64,000 bases of DNA from positions 18,464,501 through 18,528,500 of the forward strand of contig CM052360.1 of assembly GCA_028551475.1 (NCBI GenBank), given 5' to 3'. A program made the translations under genes and the position numbers. Source of the stretch: Casuarina equisetifolia (lineage: Eukaryota; Streptophyta; Magnoliopsida; Fagales; Casuarinaceae). The notes under the pieces are model-generated. The model did not search any database, was not told the origin of the DNA, and saw only the letters and a program-made list of their open reading frames with translations. Each line of letters begins with the position of its first letter. Position 1 is the stretch's first letter. This document shows, piece after piece, positions 1 through 12,067 of the stretch.

Positions 1-1019
1 CGAATAACTGGTCTCTTTGGAATTGATTCAAAGCCAGGAGAAGGAGGAAGAGGAAGCAGCTTGTTGGAAGAGTGTGTATTCCCTGATCTCAGTAAACTAT
101 AACTAAAGTCACTTATAGCAGATTCAGTCTCAGTGAGAAAGGGGTGCTGCAACAACATTTCAGCTGTCCATCTCTTTGCTGTTTCCCTTTCAAAACAACG
201 CGTTAGGAAGTCTTTCCCAATCTCGGACATGGCTTCAGGTATATTAGGTGACCTCCTCACAATCTTACTCATCAAAGGCTCCTCTCCGTTGCAGTCCCAT
301 AGCCTCCTTCCGCTGATCATCTCAACCACTATACATCCCAAAGACCATATATCCAAAGAAGATTTGATTTCACCAAGTAGAACCGATTCTGGGGACATGT
401 AAAGGGGTGTTCCTCGGAAATGAAACTTTCTTGGGCAGAGTTCATTTTCTTTCCCAGGAATCTTTGAGAGGCCGAAGTCACTAATCTTCAAGCTATGTGC
501 ACCCTCTGGAGAATGGAAAACGAGAATGTTTTCTGGTTTAAGATCACAATGTACGTATCCCTTTCTATGTATGGAATGCAGACCTCTGAGTATCATTCTT
601 GTATACTTTTGGACGTCACTTTCTGGAAACTTTCCTCCACTTCTCTGCATCAAATCCTTAAGAGTGCCTCCCGATGCATACTCTAGTAGTAGATTATAAA
701 ACCATTCACCATTTTCAAAGGAAAGATCAGAGCCGAAACAACGAACAACTCCAGGAGAGTTGGCAAATTCTCGGAAGATCATCTCCTCTTTCATCAGCGT
801 TGAGGAACCTCTAACATTGGCAGACTTCACTGCTAGTAATTCAGAAGGAGAACCGAAGCTTGTTGAGATCGCCAAAGTCACCGAACCGTACGATCCTTTC
901 CCCAGAAATCTAACTTTGGCCCATGTAATGGGTGAGTATCGGAACGCCCGAGAGGGGTCTTGAATCGGTAACCAGGGTTCCTGCAAGTATCGATCGAAGA
1001 GATGATGACTCGGATACAT
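1..1019 (-). CDS. MAPKKK-like serine/threonine kinase, copy 1 (3' end off window)
   Basis: The minus-strand frame is open from an ATG at 1019 to the left window edge. It is closely similar to the complete kinase at 54438-55571, so it reads as a paralogue from a duplicated block. The glycine loop, VAIK-like lysine, HCDLKPEN catalytic loop, DFG and SPE motifs all lie in the visible part, followed by the start of a proline-rich PPSPGF tail. The start MYPSHH is preferred because a 2-bp difference near 1070 destroys the frame of the longer upstream extension that is open in the other copy. Family knowledge places it with plant MEKK-type MAPKKKs (MAPKKK17/18/20-like), which are usually intronless. 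No disruption is seen within the window. Its 3' end cannot be judged. Confidence 0.85.
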   Translation of the reverse strand, partial: MYPSHHLFDRYLQEPWLPIQDPSRAFRYSPITWAKVRFLGKGSYGSVTLAISTSFGSPSELLAVKSANVRGSSTLMKEEMIFREFANSPGVVRCFGSDLSFENGEWFYNLLLEYASGGTLKDLMQRSGGKFPESDVQKYTRMILRGLHSIHRKGYVHCDLKPENILVFHSPEGAHSLKISDFGLSKIPGKENELCPRKFHFRGTPLYMSPESVLLGEIKSSLDIWSLGCIVVEMISGRRLWDCNGEEPLMSKIVRRSPNIPEAMSEIGKDFLTRCFERETAKRWTAEMLLQHPFLTETESAISDFSYSLLRSGNTHSSNKLLPLPPSPGFESIPKRPVI

Positions 1020-1146
1020 TGTCACATAGGAATTAAAGGAGACCGAGAAGAAAAAATGGAACTTCGAGGGTCTGTGATCTGTGCGCTCTGAGGAGAAGAC
1101 GTAGCCTTCGCGCCTGAAATCTATAGCCGTTGAGCTTTGTGAATCC

Positions 1147-1290
1147 CACACGGACTTGGTCTGGGATTTATAGTCGGTCTAGTCCGAATCCTAGTAGGTC
1201 TTGGTCTGGGAATTATAGTCGGTTTAGTCGGAATCCTAGTTGGTCTTGGTCTGGGAATTATAGTCGGTTTAGTATCCTATTGGCTTTAGG
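1147..1290 (-). promoter_or_regulatory. Kinase copy 1 promoter with 45-bp minisatellite
   Basis: Read on the minus strand, a TATAAAT box lies about 150 bp upstream of the kinase ATG (near 1164-1172). It sits inside a 45-bp tandem repeat with units at 1158-1202, 1203-1247 and a partial unit from 1248, each carrying GGTCTGGGAWTTATAGTCGG. The kinase paralogue has fewer units (55717-55785). A plus-strand ORF here reads as a repeated Trp/Ser/Arg peptide, but it only shadows the repeat and is not a gene. Confidence 0.6.
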
Positions 1291-1379
1291 AGTCATACTC
1301 CGTTGTATTTTATTTATTTTATTTTTTAAATTTAATTTGCTTCCGGAGATTAGTAATGCTGCTCGGGCCCACCGATGAC

Positions 1380-2560
1380 TGAAAGACACCGTTAAGCTTC
1401 GGTAGACCAATTAATAGAATTGTGATTATGGGCTAATTTTAATCGAATTTCATTGTTTAACAATTCATCAAATTCCGACAGTTTTAGGGAGAGTTATTAA
1501 TTATCTAAGCCAGAGCACAAAGGACTTTATTCCGAAATGTGGATTTTGCTCTCGCCCTCTTATATTTCCCCTTGAGCATGATTACTTGTATATTGAAATT
1601 TTTAATTATATTTTAACTTACTCCAAAATAACTAATTTTGAACAACATTTAAATTTGATTCTAATCTAAATGGAAGATATAAATGAGGGACTCAAATTCA
1701 TAATTTTTTCCCAAAATTAATTCATTTTAAAAACTCAAAACAACTTACTTCTTGACAAAAAAAATGTTTATGAAAAGATGGAATAGTATTTTTAGTCATT
1801 TATTTCGTAAAAACATTTGGCTTATTTGAAGAATATAATAAAACTAAGGTTAAGCCTTAATGCTATAGGCTCTACCCATGCTAGTTTGCAAGCAAGTTGT
1901 AGTGTGCTATTTAGAGCAAATTTTTGACATCCAAGTTTTTCTATCTTATAAATATCTAATTTGCCTTGATGCATAAAAGTTCTTGGTCTTGAATACTTCA
2001 TGTTTCATCACTTATAATTTCAAATAAAAATTACACCCGCATTTAGATAAGAAATTGATATCATTATCCTAGCAATGATACTATATAACGACTTTGATAA
2101 CTCTACTAATACTAGTCTAGTGCTATTCTAAGAGGAATTCAATTTACTCTAGTTTGATTTAACATCAAAATTATGCTACGTTATTTTACTAGAGGTTTAC
2201 AGTAGAAAAAATATTTCATATTTTGGGTAAAAATTTCAAATGGGTGTAGAATTTATAAAAAATTCTTTTAATCGTATCACAATGTGAATTAAAAGTTGTT
2301 AAAAAGAGAAAAAATTTGAAGGTATCAACTTTTCCAACACAAAAAATAACAGTAATTAATGGTGAAAAACTTTATTTGATTTACTTTCTAATACCTTTTT
2401 CTCTTATTCTTGCTCATAAGGGAAAAAAAGAACACAAATTTATTTTTTTCACATGAATTCATTCCAATTACTTTTTATTTTTTGTAAGTGAGGAGGAAAA
2501 CTTGTTCCACTAAGATCATACGAACCTTGTCTCGACCAATGTTGCTGACAGCGCATGAAA
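1380..2560. other. AT-rich intergenic DNA, duplicated at 45600-46760
   Basis: No gene is supported here. Long stretches can be matched by eye to 45600-46760 (shared landmarks include GCCAGAGCACAAAGGACTTT and GACATCCAAGTTTTTCTATC). This shows that the block linking a gene 5' flank to the next amidase copy was duplicated as a unit. Confidence 0.7.
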
Positions 2561-2657
2561 TACCTGGACAAGTGTTTATATCTCCAACAGCAAGTTGATA
2601 TAAACTAAACCTACAAGAAAATGTTACATACTTCACCAAAATGCGTAGTCTTACGCA

Positions 2658-2935
2658 TTAAGAGGGAGGCCTCTTTACATGATTCCATTCACAAGAGGGA
2701 GGTGGCCTCCGTGCCCTTGTGGCTTGTTCAAAAGGATAAGCAATCTCAATTAGCTTTGGTTCCATACCCTTTAACCCTCGGAACAAGATCCCTAATGGCA
2801 TTCCATCGCTTTCATAACCTGTAGGAACATTGATTGCTGGGTAGCCTCCAATTGCCAGCACTATGGAAGCGTCTACTCCTAGTGTCACCATTGCATCCAA
2901 CTCGTTATCCTTCATCAGCTTCTCAAATCCATCTT
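2658..2935 (-). pseudogene. Amidase (AS family) C-terminal exon fragment
   Basis: The minus-strand translation contains LDAMVTLG, LAIGGYPAINVPTGY, DGMPLGILFRGLKG and PKLIEIAYPFEQATRARRPP. This is the conserved C-terminal segment of plant amidase-signature-family proteins (At4g34880-like). The catalytic Lys-Ser-Ser part is absent, and homology stops abruptly at about 2935, where an A/T run begins. Only the end of the gene was copied. A second, diverged copy of the sequence just downstream of this exon lies at about 3000-3120 (compare 2520-2640), so two amidase 3' ends stood in tandem before a Copia element inserted at 3189. Confidence 0.7.
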
Positions 2936-3188
2936 TTTTTATCTTTAAATGATGAAACCCACTATAAAATTCATTATTGGGTTATTTCTTTTATTGATAT
3001 ATGGGCCTTGTCACAGACAACGTTGCTGACAGTGGTTGAAACGTATCTAGGACAAGCTAATCTCTCTGACAGCAAGTGGATCTAAACTAAACCTAAGAGA
3101 ACTTGTTACGGTGCTTTATGTGATAATGACACATACAGAAGCTTGCATATTCGGGGAGGGTTTATTACACAATTTTGTTGACAGGGAC

Positions 3189-3873
3189 TGATGGAAAAAA
3201 CGACGTATAACATTTTCCATTTTGATTGAACCTGTGAGGAAATACTAAAACAACAACGATATATTTGAATCACAAGTAGAATAAACAAATATCACACTCA
3301 ACACAAAAGAATTTCTACGTGGAAAAACCCCTCTAATGTGAAGGATAAAAAACCACAGGATCAATCACGGAGTCTACCCAAATCTCCACTATATAAATCA
3401 TTAGGTTACAACCCAATCAAGTCCTTAACAATAGCAATAGGACTAAGATTTACTGATTTAACAATAATAGAATCACCAATGAATAGTGAAGAACAAGTTG
3501 TAAACAACAACTTAACCAAGAAAAGTTAGAGAAATATCACTCAGATTTTCAACCAAGATTTGTTGACTTCAAGAGCTCCAAATGACGATCCAATTGTTCA
3601 CAATGAAGAACACCAATCCCGAACCTGCTGACAAAAAATTAGCTCAATCGGACCACGGATCGACCTTGATCAGACGTTTGATCAACTGCTGCGTAGGGTC
3701 TCTAATTCCTATGAAATTCTACTTTTTTCTTTTCTTTCTCTCTTTTCTTTTTGATGGCCACTCACCTCTTCTCTAAAGAAAAACCCTATATTTTTCTTTT
3801 TAAACCTTAGGGCCACATTACCCTAATTGGACCCAATAATAAGTCCCCGAATATGGGTTGGACCAACCCAACA
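3189..3873 (-). repeat. Copia I 3' LTR
   Basis: This 685-bp repeat matches 7997-8681 with scattered substitutions. It begins TGATGG and ends CCCAACA. The element is on the minus strand, so this left copy is the 3' LTR. Confidence 0.92.
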
Positions 3874-6800
3874 ATTCTCCCCTTGCAACCCAAATGAGGG
3901 AGATTCTATATGTTTATTTTTCAAGCACAATTCAAACCAGCCTCATGTCGACAAAACTCAAACTTTTCTCGCTATAGAGCCTTTGTCATCATATCAGAAC
4001 CATTATCCTCAGTATGTACTTTTTCAAGTGCAACCTCTTTGGTTTCTATAATATCTCGTATCCAATGATACCTTACATCAATATGCTTTGATCTTTGATG
4101 AAAAGTAGAGTTCTTAGCAAGACGTATAACACTTTGACTATCACAAAATAACACATACTTTTCTTGCACGAAACCAAGTTCTTTTATGAATTCCTTCATT
4201 CAAAGTAATTCTTTACATGCTTCCATTACTGCAATAAATTTTGCTTTCGTTGTAGATAAAGCAATACATTTTTGTAATCTTGATTGCCATGTCACAACTC
4301 CCCCTGAAAACTTAATCAAGTAGCCTAAAGTAGATCTTCTATTATCAATATCCCTTGCCATATTAGAATCTATATATCCCACAATAATAGGCTTATCACT
4401 CCCAAATGAAAGTTTCAAACTAGAAGTGCCTCAAAGATACCTTAGAATTCACTTCACTGCATTCCAATGTTTTCTTCCAGGATTAGAAGTAAATCTGCTA
4501 ACTACTCCAACTGCATGAGCTATATCTGGCCTTGTACAAATCATTGCATACATTAAACAACCAACAGCCGAAGCATAAAGAACTCTTTCCATATCTTTTC
4601 TGTCTTCTTTATCTATAGGACATTGTTTCTTACTAAACTTAAAGTGTGTAGCAAGAGGCGTGCTCACCACTTTAGCTTTATCCATACAAAACCTTTGAAG
4701 CACTTTCTTGATGTACTCTTCTTGAGACAACCATAACTTCTTGGCTTTTCTATCACAACTAACTCTCATACCAAGAATTTACTTCACTGAGCCTAAGTCT
4801 TTCATTGAGAATGACTTACTTAACTCCTGCTTCAACTTTTCAATTCTTGCAGCATTCTTACCAACTATAAGCATGTCATCTACATAAAGCAATAGAATGA
4901 TAAAGTCATCATCTGAGAACTTCTGCACAAATACACAATGATCAGAATTTGTCTTCTTATAGGCTTGCTCCCCCATAAAAGACTCAAATTTTCGATACCA
5001 TTGTCTCGGTGCTTGTTTTAAGTCATATAAACTTTTCTTTAGCTTGCAAACATAGTTCCCTTTACCTTTTTCTTCAAAACCCTTTGGTTGCTCCATATAA
5101 ATTTCTTCATTTAGGTCACCATGAAGAAAAGCAGTCTTTACATCCATTTGCTCAATTTCAAGATCAAGACTGGCAGCCAATCCCAAAACCACTCGAATTG
5201 AGGACATTTTCACAACAGGTGAGAAAATTTCATCATAATCAATTCCCTTTTTCTAACTAAAACTTTTAACAACTAGTCTAGCTTTGTGTCGAGGTTGTGA
5301 AGAATTTTCATCATGCTTCAATCTATAAATCCAACGATTCTTCAAAGCTTTCTTGCCCTTAGGTAATGTCACCAACTCAAATGTTTGATTATCATGCAAA
5401 GATTTCAACTCATCTTGCATTGCATCAACCCATTTTTTCTTATCCACATCCACCGCTGCTTTTTCAAAGCTCTCAGGCTCACCTGCATCAGTCAACAATA
5501 CATACTCCTCAGTAGAGTATCTAGAGGATGGATGGCGATCTCTAGTAGACCTTCTCAATGGTGGAACTGAAGATGGATTCTGCTGAACATCAACAACATT
5601 ATTTGTCTGAGTGTCACTATTATTTGTACCCTATTGGTCATTCTGAACTTGATCCTAAACATTATGCTGAATATCACTTTCAACTTGTTCTGGCAACTGT
5701 TATTGTAAATCATTTGAAGGAATTAGATCAATATCAATACCAATCTTAGAGCCTTGTGACATATTCTTCTCACTCTAGCCAATATCTGTCATATTTTGAT
5801 TATCAAAAAATACAACATCACGACTCCTCACAATTTTCTTCACAGCTGGATCATAACACTTGTAACCAAATTCATCATAACCATAACCAAGAAATATACA
5901 TTCTCGTGTCTTGACATCTAACTTAAACCTCTCATCCTTTGGAATATGAACAAATGCTTTGCAACCAAATACTCTTAGATAGTTATAAGAAACATCCTTA
6001 CCAAATCAAACTTTATCTGGCACATCACCATCTAAAGCAACAGTTGGAGATAGATTGATAACATAAGTTGTTGTAAGTAATGCCTCATCCCAAAATGTCT
6101 TTGGCAGGTTAGCATTTGAAATTATGCATCTAAGTCTCTCAACCAATGTCTTGTTCATTCTTTTCGCTATACCATTCAACTAAGGTGTTTTTGGAGGTGT
6201 CTTCCGATGTTGAATACCATGTTGCCTACAATACTCATCAAATGGTCCAATGTACTCACCACCATTGTTTGATCAAATACATTTCAACTTCTTTCTAGTT
6301 TGCCGCTCTATTGAAACTTGAAACTGCTTGAACACATCTAGCACTTGATCTTTTGACATCAAAACATAAACCCAAACTTTTCTTGAATAGTCATCAATAA
6401 AGGTCACAAAGTAGGATGCTCCACCAAGTGTCCTCGGGTTAACTGGGCCACAAACATCTGAGTGTACTAACTCCAAGAAATCTGATTTTCTTAAAGGAGG
6501 GTACTATAGAATGAAACTCTTTTCTGTTTTCCAGCTAAACAATGTGCACACTTATCAAGTTTTGCACTCTTAATTCCAGATAACAAGTTTTTCTTTGCCA
6601 ACACATTCATGCCTTTCTCACTCATGTGACTTAACCTTTTATGCCATAAAGCATTTGCATTTCCATCTTCCACTACATTACAAATGTCCTTGGAAATCTT
6701 GGCTTGAAACAAATACAAAGAAGACTCTTTTTTGCCTCTAGCCATAACTAATGAACCATTAGTAAGTTTTCATTGTCCATTATTGAAGATATTGCAAAAA

Positions 6801-7996
6801 CTTTCATCATCAAGTTGTCTGGTAGAAATCAAATTCAAGCGAATTTCTGGTACATGTCGAACATTCTTGAGAACCAACTTGGATCCATTACGAGTCTCCA
6901 AGCATACATCTCCCATACCTGCAACTTTAGCTAAACAATCATTACCCATTTTCAATGTGCCAAAGTTTCTAGGAGTATAAGAAGTAAAGAACTCCCTCTT
7001 AGAAGTAATATGAAGAGAAGCACCACTATTAATTATCCAACTTGTCTCATTACTTGCAAAATTCACATTATCATCATAACACATAATAACAAGTTCATTA
7101 GTAGCTGCTGCAACTCGATCATTATCATTGTTGTCCTTCTTCTCCTCACTTTCATTAACTTTTTTCTTTTCATTTCTACCTTTACCATTCTTCTTTTCAT
7201 TTTTCAATTGAAAGCAATTTTTCTTGATATGACTCATCTTGCCACAATGATGGCACTCTACATTTTTATGCCACAATCTAGACTTACTTTGACTTTTGTT
7301 ATAACTTCTCGGACCTCTACTATAACTTCTCCCCTTGTTTTCAACAACCAAAGCTTTAGAATGAGACAAAGAACCCTAACTCTTTCTTCTCATCTCTTCA
7401 TTCAAAATACTAGTCTTGGCAAAATCCATAGTGACAATACCATCGGGAGTAAAGTTACTCACTAACATACAAAATGTTTCCCAAGATTTTGGTAAAGTAC
7501 CAAGTAACCAAAGTCCTTGTACTTCATCTTCAAACTTCATATTCATACTTGAAAGTTGATCTAACATTCACTGAAACTCATTCAAATTATCAGATATGGA
7601 TTGCCTATCTTTGTATTTCAAGCTAATAAGTTGCTTCATCAAATACATCTTATTATTTCTAGTCTTTTAAGCATACAAAGATTCAAGTTTGTTCCATAGA
7701 GTCCGAGATGTGTTTCTTTACTAATGTGATTCAAAACATTCTCATCTACAAATTGTCGAATGAACCCGCATACAATTTTATGCTCAAGAGTCCAATAAGC
7801 CTTACTCATGTTGTCTGGTCTTGTTTCACTAAACACCGGTAAGTGCCAACGCTTCACATAAAGTAAATCTTCCATCTTATCCTTCCAAACATGATAGTTT
7901 CTTCCATTCAAACTAATCATCCTGTTAGTGCTTAGTTTCATCGTTCAATCAAATTTAGAAATAAAACAACCACAACCTAAGTTCTTGATACCACTT

Positions 7997-8681
7997 TGAT
8001 GGGAAAAACGACGTATAATGTTTCCCATTTTGATTGAACCTGTGAGGAAACACTAAAACACCAACGATGTATTTGAATCACAAGTAGAATAAGAAAATAT
8101 CACACTCAACATAAAAGAATTTCTACGTGGAAAAACCCCTCTAATGTGAAGGATAAAAAATCACAGGACCGATCACGAAGTCCACCCAAATCTCCACTAT
8201 ATAAATCGTTAGGTTACAATCCAATCAAGTCCTTAATAATAGTAATAGGACTAAGATTTACTGATTCAACAATAATAGAATCACCAATGAATAGTGAAGA
8301 ATAAGTTGTAAACAACAACTTAACCAAGAAAAGTTAGAGAAATATCATCCAGATTTTTGACCAAGATCTACTGACTTCAAGAGCTCTAAATGACAATCCA
8401 ACCGTTCACAATGAAGAACACCTAATCCCAAACCTGTTGACAAAAAATCAGCTCAATCGGACCACGAATCGACCTTGATCAGACATTTGATCAACTGCTG
8501 CGCAGGGCCTCTAATTCCTGCAAAATTCTGCTCTTTTCTTTTCTCTCTCTCTTTTCTTTTTGATGGCCACTCACCTCTTCTCTAAAGAAAACCCTATATT
8601 TTTCTTTTTAAACCTTAGGGCCACATTACCCTAATTGGACCCAATAATAAGTCCCCGAATATGGGCTGAACCAACCCAACA
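7997..8681 (-). repeat. Copia I 5' LTR
   Basis: This is the partner of 3189-3873, again 685 bp. It is followed on the inside by the TGGTATCA primer binding site (minus strand, around 7987-7996). Visible differences between the LTRs are mostly transitions. Confidence 0.92.
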
Positions 8682-8689
8682 GGGATGAG

Positions 8690-9240
8690 GGTGGAAACCT
8701 GAATGCAAAAGCAGGACACATCAGATGGAGGAGTTCATTACACAATACCTTTGGCAAGGACGGAGGTGGTGGGACAGCAAAATGCAAAAGATGATACATC
8801 TACACGCAGTGGTTCTTTACATAATTCTTTTATTGACAAGATGGAGGTGGCCTTTTTTGGAATTTAGTTGAGATATGCAACTTTATCCCTCCTTTGGAAA
8901 TGAAATTATGAATCAAACACATTTCCTCTGCCAGTGAGATGATGATATGCTAATTGTTTCAAAACGAAAAACCATTTTCACGAGGGTCGGGCAGAAATTG
9001 GTAATAAACCATTTTCTTGGAACAAAAAGAGCTTCTCAGCCACTGATGGAATTGTAACAATAGTGCACTTACCAGATTAGGGTTATTTAGGTTGAAGGCA
9101 TTGATGTTTGACAGGAACCTCACAGAAGAGTTGATAAATTCTTTCAAGTAATTATTTATAAAGGTCTTAAAGTCTGCCAGCATTACAAGTAGCTTGCCAC
9201 TTTGACGGGGATTCATAATTGTATCAAAGTTGGTCATACG
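8690..9240 (-). pseudogene. Amidase internal-exon remnant with deletion
   Basis: At 9065-9237 the minus strand encodes LLVMLADFKTFINNYLKE and NAFNLNNPNLV, matching the amidase exon that precedes the C-terminal exon in better copies (42449-42664, 47481-47675). Sequence at 8690-8850 matches the region downstream of the amidase C-terminus (compare 61815-61940). At about 8853 it jumps straight into the intron sequence seen at 42284, so the C-terminal exon itself is deleted in this copy. Confidence 0.65.
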
Positions 9241-9379
9241 TCTAGTTGGACCCTACACAGTAAGTCATTGTCCAAACTCTAAATACACATGCATACAACC
9301 CTTATCCACTTATTCACACACATGCGAATAACTCTGCATTGAACTTTAAGAAAAATTAGATAAAATGTCTCCAAATAAA

Positions 9380-9600
9380 TTGGAGGTTAAAACACATCTC
9401 CTGCATTTAGATCAAGAAGTACACTTTCTTCTGTGAAGGCAAAGACAGCCGTTGGATCAAACAATTCTCCTAGAAAGTAATTGTTATGGCCGAAGATCCA
9501 GTTATCAAGGAAGCACATACTTCCTTGGAGTTGTCTTACATTGAAAAAGACAAGAAATGGGGACTTTTTTGGAAACTTAGGAGTCATTTGTTGTGATTGA
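9380..9600 (+). pseudogene. Sieve-element-occlusion-like exon remnant, copy 1
   Basis: This is the degraded version of a plus-strand exon that stays open at 42802-42987, 47819-48013 and 63060-63301. In those copies it reads FFYEGKENRWIEQFSKKV, DPVIKEARISLELSYIEKD. The pattern resembles a segment of SEO phloem proteins (aromatic-YGG-x(4)-W-x(2)-F, then a beta strand ending in a GKD/EKD-like turn). In this copy frameshifts and an altered tail break the reading frame. The family assignment is tentative; the repeat relationship is certain. Confidence 0.4.
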
Positions 9601-10066
9601 AGAATGTTGACTTTGTCCTAAATATGGCTTTGAATGATTGATTTTTAATTTTAAATCCATTTATTTAATTAAAATAAAAAATTGGACAAGATATATCTTA
9701 ACCCAATAATTAGATGCCATCAAATAAGGGAAATGAATCAACTAATTTATTAATAATTTATGGTACAAAGAAATTTGAATTATGGGGAATAAGATTACTT
9801 CTAGAAAATCAAGCTTGAAAACTCATACATTCATAGTTTATTGTCTCTGATTGTGTTAAAAGTCATTTATTTTAACATAAAAAGATTATTGGTAAGACTC
9901 CATGATTACAAGGGACAATATCTCAAACCACTATAAGACTTAACTTTCATTATTAGTCAAAAAATGCAACCCTTTACACTTTCTGAAATTACCAAGGTGA
10001 CTAAAAAAGCACACAATAAATCTACTTATCAAGTACGAATCCTCATGGGCTCAACAGGCAACGACT
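9600..10066. other. CAD-A downstream flank
   Basis: No gene is seen. This AT-rich flank recurs downstream of every CAD copy (43000-43474, 48014-48505, 63302-63758, and partly 16801-17146). Confidence 0.6.
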
Positions 10067-11783
10067 TCAAGAGCTTGACTTCAACGTGTTCTCAATGTCG
10101 ATGACAAATCAGTATTTGACATCTGCTTTCTTGAGGCTCTCCATGGCAGTGTTCAAATAGTCCATGGGAATCACCTTGATGTAAGCCGTGATGTTGTGTT
10201 TGGCTGCAAAGTCCATCATTTCTTGCGTCTCTTTCATACCACCGATGCCATTTCCACCCACTCGCTTCCTTTTTGTCATTCCATGATATTTGTTAGCATA
10301 AAATCTCTCAACAGAAATGCCATTAGATGATTTCACCAAATTACTTTGAGGTGGTACAAAGATGGCAAGCAAATAATCACAAACCATAAAAGATAGCCCA
10401 TGCTTACCTGTGAGTAAAGGGAAGATCGGTAACTTTAATGGCTTCTTTAGTGCACCAACCATAACAAGCTTTCCATGCTACTTCAATAGGCTAATTAAAG
10501 GCAGGAGAGGATGCTTTGCAGAGACTGTATCAATGATCCCACTAACATGCCTTGTGCAGCTTATACAGTTGGTGAAGCTAGAAAGTTAAGACATAATACA
10601 CGAGCTAAACGACAAATTCTTTAACAAAGTTACCAACTCAGTACCTGCATCTGATCCTGGTTATGGCTCACCAAAAATGAGTTGGCACCAAGACGGGCCA
10701 AAGCTTTTTCCTTCTTCTGGGGTGAGGTGCTGATCAACGTCACCTTAACCCCCATAGCTTTGGCAAACCTCACAGCCACATGGCCGAGGCCACTAAGTCC
10801 AACCACGCCCACATGCATGCCGGGTTTGTCAAGTCCATAATATCTCAAGGGGCTGTACACAGTGATCCCGGCACAAAGGAGAGGGGCACTAGCATCTAGA
10901 GGTAGGTTATTCAGAATACGGACCATAAAGTGTTCATCCACCACCATGATATCAGAGTAGCCGTCGTATGTGGTGGTTCCGTCGTAGTACTTGGCGCCAT
11001 AGGTTAGGATCATCTTAGGGCAGTAATTTTCGAGGTTATTCTCATAGTTATCGCAAGAGTGACATGCCCCAACCATGCAGCCTATGCCAACTTTGTCTCC
11101 GACATTAAATTTCTATACTTTGCTCCCCACCTTCGTCACTACACCCACGATCTCATGCCTGCATTATGCCGTTCAACATACATAATTAAAATGGGGGTAT
11201 GATAACAAGTTTAGGAAATCAAACCCTGCACTGGATTTGTTGATGATATTTTATGTGGGGGACATATATTTTTACCTCATTCATCCACGATCGATTACAG
11301 AAAGTCCAAGAAACTTTCTATTTTGAGATAACCTATAATAATATACTACTTCTGTACATGGTTTGTGAAAACATACCCAGGGACAATGGGGTAGATGGAA
11401 CTGCCCCATTCATTCTTGATCATGTGAAAATTGGAGTGGCATATCCCGCAGTATTGGATTTTAAATGTCACGTCCTTCTCTCCGGTCTCCCTACAGTCGC
11501 ACAATTATAACACAAACCAAGTTTTCAGAACATATTCAAAATTGGAAAAGCAAAACATAAAATAGAAGTTGTAAATCATGAATTGTTGTCGATAGTTATT
11601 GGTCTCTATGTATCATGAGCTAAAGTTTCTAGATTCAAAAAGAAAGAAAGAGAACGGGAAAAGACGAGTAAAAGAGAAAGGGGACCTTTTAAAGAAGTTG
11701 AAGGGAGACAGGATGCCAGAAAAATCCCTTGCAGCCTATCCAAAGGCCTTCCTGGGGTGCTCCTACTCTGGTGATCTCACCAT
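10067..11783 (-). pseudogene. CAD-A: cinnamyl alcohol/mannitol dehydrogenase-like pseudogene
   Basis: Five exons can be placed by comparison with CAD-D: 11686-11783, 11377-11490, 10645-11158, 10408-10560 and 10067-10272. The zinc MDR features are visible: GICHSDL-like exon 2, the structural-zinc cysteine cluster in exon 3 and the Rossmann motif [15 protein letters not shown]. It is broken by a TAG in exon 3 (residue before KFNVGDKVG), a 1-bp deletion in exon 4 (153 rather than 154 nt), AG to AA changes at the acceptors of exons 4 and 5, and a TGA after DVKY in exon 5. That last stop is shared with CAD-B and CAD-E, so the lesion is older than their separation. Confidence 0.88.
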
Positions 11784-11892
11784 TTCTCTATTTTCTTTCA
11801 CATTGGAAGCACAAAAGGAACAATCGGAATGGAAATATGGAACAAAAGATGCAAAGAATGAGAGATGATCTGCAAGCCACAAATGGCATCTC

Positions 11893-12067
11893 TATATATA
11901 TAGTGAGCGGAGGGTGTTCGGTATCCGAGGCACTGGCGAACTTGGTGAGCTCATGGGAGTGAGGCGCTGGCAACTTGGTGAGCTCATGGGAGTGAGGTGG
12001 TGACGTACTTGGTGAGCTCACGGTGGTGAGAAGGCAGTGACGTACTTGGTGAGCTCACGATAGTAAA
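11893..12067 (-). promoter_or_regulatory. CAD-A promoter: TATA box and GACGTAC/GAGCTC tandem repeat
   Basis: A TATATATATA box at 11893-11902 lies about 110 bp upstream of the exon 1 ATG. Upstream on the minus strand (11931-12067) is a short tandem array whose units carry ACTTGGTGAGCTCA. Two units include GACGTAC, an ACGT-core sequence of the type bound by plant bZIP factors. The array varies in copy number among CAD paralogues. Confidence 0.6.

Larger units (their letters stand above)
3189..8681 (-). mobile_element. Ty1/Copia LTR retrotransposon I, degenerate but structurally complete
   Basis: Two 685-bp LTRs (3189-3873, 7997-8681), each starting TG and ending CA, bound a minus-strand internal region. 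The flanks read GGGAC and GGGAT, an imperfect 5-bp target duplication. A primer binding site matching the start of the initiator-tRNA-Met type (TGGTATCA) lies just inside the right LTR, and a purine tract (GCAAGGGGAGAATT) lies inside the left one. From right to left the domains are gag (7376-7941), a CX2CX4HX4C-like knuckle and protease (6770-7369), GAG-pre-integrase (6491-6745), integrase (about 5760-6476), reverse transcriptase with YVDDML (4449-5558) and RNase H (3972-4418). The order protease-integrase-RT is diagnostic of Copia, with TNT1-94-like sequence. Many stops break the polyprotein, and the protease motif reads INSGAS rather than the usual DSGA, so the element cannot be autonomous. 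Confidence 0.95.
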
